Assembly (NCBI GenBank): GCA_034687125.1
Contig: JAQGBZ010000056.1
Span: forward strand, 184,484-248,483
DNA from: Neelides folsomi
Taxonomy: Eukaryota; Arthropoda; Collembola; Neelipleona; Neelidae
Reading direction: 5' to 3'
DNA: 64,000 bases
Part shown: positions 47,166 to 64,000 of the stretch, piece after piece
Numbering within the stretch: the stretch's first letter is position 1
How the letters are laid out: the number at the start of each line of letters is the position of its first letter
The notes under the pieces: generated by a model
What the model was told of the DNA's origin: nothing
What the model saw: the letters and a program-made list of their open reading frames with translations, nothing else
Database searches by the model: none
Program-made: the position numbers and the translations under genes

Positions 47166-50100
47166 ATGACTAAAGGAGAGTTAGAAGTCGAAGTCGAAGG
47201 AGGAGAAAAAGCCGTAAAAGAAGTGAAAGAGAGAAAAAAAGAACGCAAAAGACGATCTTCGACTCCAGAGAAGTCCAAACGAGATGAGCGAAAGAAGGAC
47301 ACAAAGGAAAAAGTGTCTTCAAGGTATTGGGAAGAAGATGCCGAAGAAGGGGAAATTCAGAAATCTCGTCATTCAAGATCTCGATCCAGAAGCCCACAAC
47401 TTCAGAAAAGCCGGTATTGGGAAGATGAAGAAGAACCTCGAGAGCGTCGAAGAAATGAAAGAGACAAAAGACGACGACGAGATCGGCGAAGCGAAGAAGG
47501 AGATTCCCATTCAGACGATGACCGAAGGAAAAGGAGACGTGACGACAAGCCCGAAGTTCCTCCACAACCTAAGAAACCACAATTAGACGTTCTTTTGACA
47601 AAGACCGGAGGAGCTTACATTCCACCAGCGCGACTCCGTCTCATGCAAAAAGATATAAAGGATAAAGCGAGTCCAGCGTTTCAGCGTTTAGCTTGGGAAG
47701 CTCTTAAAAAGAGTATCAATGGATTGATTAACAAAGTCAACACGGGGAATATTTCCATTATTGTGAGGGAGCTTTTCAAAGAGAATTTAATCCGAGGTCG
47801 TGGACTTCTCTGTAGGTCAATTATGACAGCCCAAAATGCATCAGGAACCTTTACAAATGTATACGGAGCACTGGTGGCAATTATTAATACGAAGTTTCCC
47901 AATATTGGAGAACTGCTATTGAAAAGATTAATCATTCAGTTTCGACGAGGGTATAAGCGAAATGATAAACCGGGTTGTTTGGCCGCTGCAAAATTCATCG
48001 CTCATTTAGTAAATCAGCAAGTGGCTCATGAAGTTTTGTCCCTTGAGATTTTAACACTTTTACTTGAACATCCAACTGAAGATTCTGTCGAAGTGGCGAT
48101 TGCCTTTTTGAAAGAAGTTGGAGGAAGACTCGACGAAGTTTCTCCAAAGGGAACTCATGCAATTTTCGATCGACTTAGAAGCATTTTGAATGAGGCCAAA
48201 CTTGACAAACGAGTTCAATATATGATTGAAGTCATGTTCCAGGTAATTTAAAAAAATCTTAACTATAGGTAAAATTCAATACGATTATTAGTTATACATT
48301 CGTTTTCTTTTATTTTAAAGGTGAGGAAAGACAAATTCAAGGATTTTCCAACATTGCCAGAAGATTTGGATCTCGTTGAAGAAGAGGACCAGTTCACACA
48401 TTTGTTAACGCTTGATGAAGTTACTGAAGGACAAGACATTCTGAGTAATTAAAACAAAACATTTTAATTAAAATATAAGATATTTAGTCATAACAAGAAT
48501 ATTTTTTAAATGGTTATTGAAATAAAATAGATGTTTTCAAAATCGATGATGAGTATGAGGAAAATGAGGAAAAATATTCGACACTTAGGAAAGAAATCCT
48601 CGATGAATCTGAAGAAGATGGCGAGGGAGATGAAGGTGAAGATGAAGAAGATGAAGAAGAAGAAGAGAAACCAGAAGGCGAAGGGGGTCTAATTATTGAT
48701 AAAACTGAAACCAACTTGGTAAGTTATTGTTTTTATATGAATAATTTTGCATTTCAAAATTAAAATTTACCATTAAAAAAAGTTAGTTAGTATGTACATT
48801 TAGTTTCATGCAAGGGCAACAAACGCAACGAATCTAATGTATTTAAAAATGTATATTAATCTAATTTTTTAATAAATTTTTTAAATTTTAGTTGGCGTTG
48901 AGAAGAACAATTTATTTGACGATTCAATCCTCACTTGACTTTGAAGAATGTTGTCATAAACTTCTCAAAATGAATTTACAAGCAGGGCAAGAAGTTGAAT
49001 TGTGTCATATGATCCTTGACTGTTGTGCTCAACAACGAACATATGAAAAGTTTTTTGGTCTTCTTGCTCAAAGGTTTTGTGCTATCAAAGGAGAATACGT
49101 GGCACCTTATGAGCAAATTTTCAAAGATACTTATGATACAGGTAATTGCTTATAATCATTTAATTTAAGAATTTACAAGATTTAATAATTAGATCTTCAA
49201 TAAACTCACTTTTTTTCCTTTTTAGTTCATCGACTTGATACGAATAAATTGAGGAATGTGTCAAAGTTTTTTGCACATTTACTTTTCACGGACGCGATTT
49301 CATGGGCGATATTCAGCCACATTGTTTTAACTGAAGAAGAAACTTCAAGTTCCAGTAGAATTTTTGTTAAAATTCTATTTCAGGTAATTAATTTTCAAAT
49401 AATCAATTACAAATAGAAACGTATTTCTTGATGCTCTTAAGTTTATAATTTATAATCTTTTATTTGATTTTAGGAACTATCTGAATATATGGGACTGCCG
49501 AAACTTAATCAGAGACTAAATGATCCAACTCTGGTGGAACATTTTTCTCGACTCTTTCCTAGAGATAATCCAAAGAATACGAGATTCGCTATTAACTTTT
49601 TCACTTCAATTGGACTTGGTGGTTTAACGTATAATTTTTTGGAATAATTTTTAAATATATATAGTTAGTTCACAGTTTGAATTAATATTGAATATTTAGT
49701 AACAATTTTTACAATTTTATTTTAATGATTTACAGTGACGAGCTGAGAGAACATTTAAAACGACAGCCTAAACCAACAGCGATTGTTGCACCAATTGAAG
49801 TACCTAAAGAACCAACGGAATCATCCTCGTCTTCCTCTTCGGAATCTTCATCATCTAGTTCTTCATCGTCTTCGTCTGATTCCGACTCTTCCAGTTCCTC
49901 TGAATCAGAACCACAAAAAAAGAAGAAAAAGAAAGGTGCGAAGGGCACTAAAAATTTCATTAACCGCTTTAAATAATTTTTTTATTAATTTTCTGTGCTT
50001 TATTTATTATTGATGATATTTGCAAAATAACCAATTACTATTATAACAATTTTAGTAATTTAAATCAATAGATTTATATAATTTTTTGCTTCTAAAATGT

Positions 50101-52063
50101 AATGAATTCATTACAATTTCATTGTAATTATCTTTAAGAATTTTTCAATCTATTAAAAAATGAATACAATGGATATTGTATTGACCTGCAAACTGCTTAC
50201 TTGCTCTATGCTATTATATTGGATAAAATAAACAAATAATGGCAAAGTTCTTAAAATCACCTCGTTATTAAAATCGCAACTATTAATTCACCCTGCCTCT
50301 GTACCTTGATTGCCCTTACGCTGCCCTTACATATTATCATATATTTACCAATATATGTAAACGGAAATGCAATAAAATTATGTTTAATAGGTAAAGACGG
50401 TAAAGGGGATCGAAAGAAATTGATTAAAAGAAAAGAAGCCGAAAAGATGAAAGAAGCCGAGAAAAGAAAAGCTGAATTGAGAGAAGCTGAAAAAAAGAAA
50501 GAAATTGAACGGTTGGAGATGGAACGAAGAGAAGCAGAGAAACAAAGAGAAATTGAGAGATTAGAAGCTGAGCGAGAAGAATTAGAATTAAGAAGGCAGG
50601 CCGAGAGGAGTAGAAATCCAAATAGAAATGAAAAACGTGATGACAGGAGAAGAGATCACAGAAATGAGAGTGATGAGAGACGAAAGGATCATCGAAATAG
50701 AAGTCATGATAGGGAAAGAGGAAAAGATAACCGAAGAGAAAGAGAAAAAAGCAGTTCAGAGAGAGAAGTCCGATCTTCATATCGAGCACAGCGGAAAGAA
50801 AAAGAAGTAGAAAAACACATCGAAAAAGAGTCGAGAAGAGAAGAGCGACGAGAACCTAATAGTGCCGAACGGGAAAGTCGGAGTCGTCGACGCAGGGAAA
50901 AAATTCCCGAGAGAGAAGTAAGAAGAGATAATAGCAGTTCAGAAAAAGAAGTAATACAAGAACGTCAACGTGAAGTTAAAAAAGCGGATAAAACTGATAA
51001 AAGTTCGAAACGGAGAGAGCAAAGAGATCCCAACAGTTCGGAAGAGGAAACTCAAAAACGTCAACGCGAAGAGAAAGTCGAAAAGAGTTCGAGACGGAGA
51101 GATGAGCAAAGAGAACACAGTTTAGAAAAAGATGTACGAGGAAGACAACGTGAAGATAAAGTAGAAAAAGTTTCTAAACGGAGAGAGCAAAGAGATCCCA
51201 GCAGTTCTGAAGAAGAAATTCGTAATTGTGAAGATAAAAAAGAAAAGAGTTCAAGACAAATAGATGCGAGTTCTTCTTCTTCTACTTCTTCTTCATCATC
51301 ATCTTCTTCTTCTGAGGATCAAGATCGGGAACCTCAACGTGGAGTGAAGATTGCTTCAAAAGTAATTGTAGTGAGAAGACTTGAACGAGCGGAGAGCAGC
51401 ACTGAAAGGGAATTGTTAGAACGTCAACACGAAGCAAAAATAATAGAAGAATATGTGCGAAAAAGAGATGAACAAATGCAGAAAAGCCCAGAAAGGGAAT
51501 CCCGTCGTTCACACCAAGAAAAAAATGTTGAAAGAAGAGAAAGAAGCTCACCAGAATGGGAACGGGAATCTCGCCGTCCACGACAAGAAAAAAATATTGA
51601 AGAGGAGAGAAGAGAGAAACGTCGCGAGAGTAGAGAGAGAGTCGAAAGAACTAATAGGGAAGAAAAGATCCCTGAAAGAGACGAAAGGAGAGAAAGAATT
51701 GAGAGTCGCGAGAGAGTTGATAAAACAATTTCAATAGAAAGAAGTGTCGAACGGAAAAGAAGGGAAGAATCGAAAGAAGATCGAAGGGAGAAGAGAAACG
51801 ATAGCAGGGAAAAGGTCGAAAAAGTAAATCGGGAAGAAAGTGTAGAAAAAGATCGAAGACGCGAAAGAAGTGTCGAAAGAGAGAGAAAACGGGAGAGAGG
51901 CGGTGAAAATGAATACCGAAGACAAGAGAGGAGCGTGGACGAAGATCGAGATCGAAGACGGGAAAAGCAACACGACAGCCGAGATCGAAGTTCCAAAAGG
52001 GATAAAAGTCCCGAACGTGACGATCGCAGAAGAGAAAAACGGGATGAAAAAAGAAGGCGATGA
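47166..52063 (+). CDS. CWC22: CWC22 (nucampholin) spliceosome/EJC loading factor
   Basis: Eight exons in phase, 47166..48242, 48321..48444, 48531..48718, 48892..49141, 49226..49383, 49474..49628, 49736..49935 and 50391..52063, give 1274 residues. After an Arg/Glu/Lys-rich head comes [17 protein letters not shown], the CWC22 signature before its MIF4G domain (about residues 165-360, including [18 protein letters not shown]). An acidic linker and an MA3 domain follow ([29 protein letters not shown]). A Ser run and a 558-residue Arg/Glu/Ser tail close the protein. CWC22 holds eIF4A3 in the spliceosome, seeds exon junction complexes and is needed for splicing itself. Reading on past the donor at 49936 stops at 49976, giving a possible short isoform without the tail. 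The tail is much longer and more charged than in vertebrates. Confidence 0.93.
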
Positions 52064-52379
52064 TTTTTTAAAAATAATATTTTAATGTAATTTACTGCTA
52101 TCAATATTTTAAGAATTTGTTATAATTTTTATTTATTAAAACTTAACTATATTTCAATTTTAATCAAACATTCGCATTTATTCTTTTATTGAACAATGCA
52201 TAAATATACCTCATAATTCATAATATAATATTTTTTGACAATGCAATGTTGAGTTAAAATAATTAATATGAATTCAATTTCAATGAATAAAATCTATTTA
52301 TTTAATATTTTTGTTGGGATATTTCAACCATCGTTATAAAGTTAAAAGTATGGATACAGATCTTAATTATAATATAAAT
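52064..52379. other. Short spacer between convergent CWC22 and PRPF4B
   Basis: Only 316 bases separate the two stop codons, so the 3' UTRs must be short or overlap. The stretch is AT-rich and contains several AATAAA-like words (around 52287) and TTTATT words usable on the other strand. No exon is seen. Confidence 0.5.
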
Positions 52380-56104
<3,725 letters not shown>

Positions 56105-56908
56105 TATTACCTCCTCAATCGTAAAAGATTAATTAGCAATAAACTAAGAGTTTGTTTAAGTACAAAGCAAGTAAAATATGACGTTGGTTAATTAAAATTT
56201 AAATGCTTAATGAAGGAAGAAGGAAATTAAATAAATTGAACGTATCCTAGTCGATTAATTTACAAGGGTTCGCGCAAGATGCATATTCGGGAGCGCAACT
56301 CGCAAATATCCCCCATGGAACAGAAGTTTAGCCGTAAGAGAACAGGAAAACTTCAAGACTGGCGCGAATCAACACGGAGGGATTTTTCTTTGTGTCTTTC
56401 ATTCATTTCCATTCCCTACCACGCTACTCTATCTTCTATTTAGAGATTGTTCTCTATCTTCCATTTAGAGAGACAGTTCTCTATCTTCCATTTAGAGTAT
56501 TAAACGTCTTTAAACATTTATTTTATCATTTTAACCTGCTTCGCAGTGTTATTTGAACGTTAAATACGTCTCCATCCTAAATTCGAAGTTATTAAGCTTG
56601 CTACATAGAACGTTGTGAATTTCTTTATTTCACCGACAAGCAACAGGTAAAAAGATACATATATGACAGTATTATGTAATAAATATTACAAAAATTAATA
56701 ACTGATATAATGTTAGTTAAATTAATAATTATATGTAAGGAATTGAATTGAATTGGGTGTGAGTGTAGTGTGGAGTTTGATAGTTTGATTTAGATATAAT
56801 AGAATATAGGCTATATGGGTAATGACTAATGATACTGAAATAATGACATGTCAATTTTATAATGTTTGCTAATGAAGCTTTATTATAAAATATAATAGAA
56901 GATAAAAG
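56105..56908. promoter_or_regulatory. Divergent promoter region of PRPF4B and MCM4
   Basis: About 800 bases between the two ATGs. The left part (56260-56410) is less AT-rich and holds two E2F-like words, TTCGCGC at 56269-56275 and GGCGCGAA at 56361-56368, expected for an S-phase gene such as MCM4. A three-unit tandem repeat follows at 56427-56497. The CAACAG at 56641-56646 before GTAAAAAG is a good splice donor, so MCM4 probably has a 5' UTR exon ending at 56646. Confidence 0.45.
56427..56497. repeat. Three-copy imperfect tandem repeat, unit about 26 bases
   Basis: Units start at 56427, 56452 and 56479 and share CTCTATCTTCYATTTAGAG, with the spacers ATTGTT and AGACAGTT between them. It lies in the PRPF4B-MCM4 promoter interval. 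Confidence 0.75.
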
Positions 56909-60696
<3,788 letters not shown>

Positions 60697-60819
60697 ATGT
60701 ATAATTAATTACATTCCACCTTTTTTACTTTATTTTTCCTAATATTACATTATATTATATGTAATATGTCTTACAAATTGATTAATTGCTACATTCGATA
60801 GTCTTCGATAATTTTACTG

Positions 60820-61664
60820 TTAATTTAGCAGCCGATAACTTTTGGTTACACCGGGAGAATATTGCTTCAAAAGGCTTTTGGCCTTGCTCGTGTTACCTAA
60901 ATTTTTATAATAGGAAACGATTAATTTCAATTAAATACAATGCTTATAATGTTTTATTTTAATTTTCCTTTTTAATTCTTAACATTTAATTTAGTATTAT
61001 TAATTTTTATAATAATTGTAAAATCAACTCACCGAGTTTGATTTGTACGTGAACTGCTAAGTTGAGGAAATCTGGAGAAAGGAATGTGTTTCCCGATTTA
61101 TTCATGTACCCCTAAACAATTGGATATTATTTTTAGAGAATGAACTTGTACTTTTGAGTTTATTTTAGCTTGAAAAGCGAATAAATATTTTATAAATATC
61201 TGAATTATTTACAAACCATATTTTACAAATCATTAAAATTAGTTAAGTTAATCGCCACTAACCTTAAGAATATCAGCAGCCTTATCGTATTCTTTTACAA
61301 GAACATGTGTAAGAGCTCGATTGTGTATAATGGCCATTTTTGCTGAGTCTTCTTTTGGAAACCATTCTAAAAATTAAAAGCATCGAATTGTAATTGAATT
61401 TTTACAGAATAAATAACATTTAAATTTAAATCTGCGAGTTTACCAATTGGAGATTTCAAAGGAGTTCCAATTGACTCTGAACTCTCACTCTCTCGTTTTT
61501 CTTCACCCGACTCCGTTGTTGGGGAATAACAATAAAGATTTCCTTGATCGTATGAGCCAACATTTGACAAATTTTGATTTTGTTCTTCAACGTAAATGTC
61601 CTGAGCCTTCTTTCTGTCTTTTAAGTAAAAGTGACATTCTGCCAAGTATTGTTTTCGAAGGTAG
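60820..61664 (-). CDS. CNOT10: CNOT10-like CCR4-NOT subunit, C-terminal part (5' exons not found)
   Basis: Four exons on the minus strand join in phase: 61664..61444, 61366..61263, 61111..61033, 60896..60820, about 160 C-terminal residues. They read YLRKQYLAECHFYLKDRKKA (TPR-like), a variable Ser/Glu-rich linker with IGTPLKSPIEWFPKED, then IIHNRALTHVLVKEYDKAAD, FLSPDFLNLAVHVQIKLGN and SLLKQYSP. Order and spacing fit the C-terminal TPR pairs of CNOT10, which scaffolds CNOT11 onto the CCR4-NOT deadenylase. The first exon starts with a phase-2 base, so more exons must exist, but none is convincing between 61665 and the right edge. They may lie beyond a large intron, or the copy may be truncated by the transposon next to it. 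It is tail-to-tail with MCM4, 123 bases apart. Confidence 0.6.
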
Positions 61665-61746
61665 CTATAAATTAGAAAAACAATTAACGCAAAACTAACT
61701 ACAGTTTTATAAATTAGGGTATGGCACTCTTTACAACTGTGTTAAA

Positions 61747-62448
61747 TAGAGCTCCGAATAGATATCTACATCTACAGATATCTATCATCTGATCTGTGTA
61801 GATTAGATTGTAGATCAGATAAAGATCTGACCCTTCAAATTTTTGTAGATGTAGATCAGATGACAAAATTATTTGTAGATAAAGATATGTAGTTATCTGT
61901 AGATATCTAGATATCTATTTGAAGAAAGATTGCACAAATTTTTAAAAGTTCCCGCAATTTAAGTTAATAAACTTACTAAAACTTAAGAGTTCTTAGAGCT
62001 AATATTTCAATTTAACATGAATTTTCATAATTATGTCTTAAAAATTCTCAAAAAGTATTCCCAAACGTAAAAAATTTGAATGTGAACTCAGTGTTTATTT
62101 CAAAAGTTGGATTACATAAAAATTTCGACCCTTTTAAAATAGTGGAATATTTAAAAATTAATATCGTTTATTATATTTGTGTATTGAGATGTTTGAGAAG
62201 TTAATTGAAAAAGATCCTAAATAATAGGAATTAAAATTTTCTTTAAAATATAAGGTTTATTTTGCAATTTATGTTAAATATATATGATGTAGATATCTGT
62301 AGATAAGTTCAGATAATTGGTTTCAGATGTAGAAAATTTTTTTATCTACAGAATAAGATCAGATATAGATGGTCAAAAAATTATCTACAAAAATGTAGAT
62401 TAGATCAGATATAGAGATATCCGATTTTGTCATCTGTTCGGAGCTCTA
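61747..62448. mobile_element. hAT-like MITE with TAGATATCTG repeats
   Basis: Perfect 12-base terminal inverted repeats: TAGAGCTCCGAA at 61747-61758 and its complement at 62437-62448. The first and last 170 bases are packed with GTAGAT, AGATATCTG and AGATCAGAT words in both orientations. There is no coding frame. The TAGAG start fits the hAT YARNG rule, but the flanking 8-mers (GTGTTAAA, GTCTAGAC) do not match, so the target duplication is lost or the family is different. Confidence 0.6.
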
Positions 62449-63478
62449 GTCTAGACACAAACAAGAAAAACAATAATATCATTCAAATTATTTAACAATG
62501 TGAAATATCTCTTGTTTTTCATTTGTATATGTACATTATTTTATATGAAATGAGAGTGGTCGTCTTTTCCAGTAATTGAACCTTACCTTAATAAGGAACA
62601 GATGGTAAAACACAGAGGGGTGCAATAAAATGTAAAACGAAAAAGACCTTTTTAAGTAGTGCAAAGATTCACTCTTGTCCTTTCCTTTATTATTTTGACA
62701 AAGATGGTCAAGTTTAGCGAGAACTCACTTTCTGCCCCTCATTCAAGTTCATGGTCAATTTGTCATTTTCATCTATCCCTTATTTAACCCGATGATGAAG
62801 TTTCTCAAAAATTTCACAAAAAAGAAAAAAAATGCTTTTTTTCATAAAAATGTTAATTTCAATGAGCTTTTGGCCAATTGAAACTACATAGAAGAACCCA
62901 AAGGAGCGACAAAATGTTTCACGGACATAAACAAGTATTTGTAAAACACGATAAATTTTGGCATATTGCATGACAATTAAGCATTAACACATTTCTTTGT
63001 AGCCAAAAGAGAATATTAAATATGCTTATTATGTAAGTATTTGTCTGCCGCTTCTAAACCACTGACCACTCCTTCGTCCACGCACTTGCGGGGCATAAAA
63101 TAAATATCAAAATTACTTACTCATTGTTAGTCTGGAATCCCCACTGGCCCAGGTCAAAATTCTTAATGCTAGTGCTATATGAATTATTTTATAATATGAT
63201 ATACAAATACAAAATACATTTAAATACTAACCTCTGCCGATTAATCCCATCAATAGTAATAATGTAAAGTTTACATTTAGAAAATTCTCTTCATTTTGAT
63301 CTCTTTATTGCATAAATAATGTGAGAATGAATGTTACAAAAGCCAAATGCATAATATAAATAATACATAATTAATATTATATCTATGTATATGTAATAAC
63401 TTATGATAGTACAATAAGTAATAGTTAAATAGAATAGTTAAACTTTAGTTAAATGCATTTATAATTTAATGATTTTAG
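62449..63478. other. AT-rich interval with weak exon-like blocks on the minus strand
   Basis: I found no certain gene. On the minus strand a 52-base block, 63169..63118, has an AG before it and GTAAGT after it and is less AT-rich than its surroundings. A possible upstream block ends at a GT near 63230, and another follows an AG at 63093. Several phases are open and none gives a recognisable protein. Earlier exons of the chitin-binding gene on the plus strand should also lie here but were not identified. Confidence 0.3.
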
Positions 63479-64000
63479 GATCCACAAATTAGCCACTGCA
63501 ATCATGAGCGAGATGTAAATCCTAAACCAGCCAATTGTGGAGGAAATGGAGGAGGAGGAAATGGAGAAAGTGGAAATGAAGTAGACACTGAAAATGGACA
63601 AGGCAATGGAAATGGTGGCAACGGAGATAATGGAAACAATGGTGGAAATGGTGGCAATGGAGACAATGGAAACAATGGTGGAAATGGAGGAAATGGTGGA
63701 AATGGTGGAAATGGTGGGAATGGAGGAAATGGTGGAAGTGAACCCAATGACAAACCCAACAGGCCATGCGACAATCCTACCCATAACCACGGGTCTCAAC
63801 AAGGTAAATCATCTTTTCTGGAGTTTTTTAAATTCGATATACTGTCAATTACATTATTACATTAAATAATCTTCATGGTCATTAATGTTTTGAAGGTTCT
63901 AATGGAGGATCGAACAACAATGAAGGAGGATCTAACAACAATGGAGGAGGATCGAATAACAACGGAGGAGGATCTAACAACAATGGAGGAGGATCGAATA
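63479..64000 (+). CDS. Gly/Asn-rich secreted protein with CBM14 (peritrophin-A) chitin-binding end, partial
   Basis: Two exons, 63479..63803 and 63896 to beyond the right edge, join in phase. The first begins DPQISHCNHERDVNPKPANC, which fits the last two cysteines of a CBM14 domain (typically FDPxxxxCDxPxNVxxC). About 25 GGN/GDN-type triplets follow, then a short Pro/Asn/His segment with one more cysteine. The second exon is made of GGSNNN repeats running off the edge. Such proteins are cuticle, peritrophic-matrix or mucin-like components in arthropods. The N terminus and signal peptide were not found upstream. The repeat DNA (GGAAATGGT, GGAGGATCTAACAACAAT) is prone to length change. Confidence 0.6.

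Noticed and set aside
51424-52104. 226-codon minus-strand frame
   Set aside because: Antisense of the CWC22 Arg/Glu/Ser-rich tail; Ser/Leu/Phe composition is the expected mirror of GA-rich codons.
63449-63802. Minus-strand frames rich in Pro-Pro-Phe, His-His-Phe or Ser-Thr-Ile
   Set aside because: Mirror of the Gly/Asn triplet repeats on the plus strand in three frames; not a real proline-rich protein.

Overview
The window is nuclear DNA from an animal, most likely an arthropod. Its genes are split into many exons, most introns are short (about 50-100 bases) with GT-AG borders and often a TTTTAG or TTTCAG acceptor, and non-coding DNA is strongly AT-rich by eye. A chitin-binding (CBM14-type) exon and an odorant-binding-protein-like gene favour an arthropod. 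Two axonemal genes (DNAAF11, CFAP157) imply motile cilia or flagellated sperm, which argues against mites and copepods. A hexapod (insect or springtail-like) fits best, but the species cannot be fixed from the sequence. Open reading frames alone miss most exons, so I rebuilt the genes by joining exons with matching phase.

Layout, left to right: 3' end of an ARHGEF10-type RhoGEF (+, 1-1347); TMEM68-type acyltransferase (+, 4617-6532); FKBP12 (-, 8162-8761) head-to-head with the ESCRT-I subunit VPS28 (+, 9361-10378); a gene-poor 8.4 kb stretch with a small hairpin MITE and a possible LTR remnant; a dopamine-transporter-like SLC6 gene (+, 18749-28536) with a long N-terminal extension and nested hAT-like elements in a large intron; a six-exon odorant-binding-protein-like secreted protein (-, 31018-32066) invisible to ORF calling; DNAAF11/LRRC6 (+, 33226-35204); a dopamine/tyramine beta-hydroxylase-like copper monooxygenase (-, 35866-38501); a cytosolic HSP70 with seven introns and a heat-shock-type promoter (+, 40457-43713); CFAP157 (-, 44336-46344); CWC22 (+, 47166-52063) tail-to-tail with PRPF4B (-, 52380-56104); MCM4 (+, 56909-60696); the 3' end of CNOT10 (-, 60820-61664); a hAT-like MITE; and the start of a Gly/Asn-rich chitin-binding protein (+, 63479 to the edge).

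Most genes are single-copy housekeeping genes in alternating orientation, giving compact head-to-head promoters (FKBP/VPS28, CFAP157/CWC22, PRPF4B/MCM4). Three local groupings share a function: monoamine handling (transporter and hydroxylase about 7 kb apart), axoneme (DNAAF11, CFAP157) and spliceosome activation (CWC22, PRPF4B). I see no operon, CRISPR array, tRNA or rRNA. The most novel items are the hidden OBP-like gene, the extended transporter with a probable GC-AG intron, and the nested and hairpin non-autonomous transposons.
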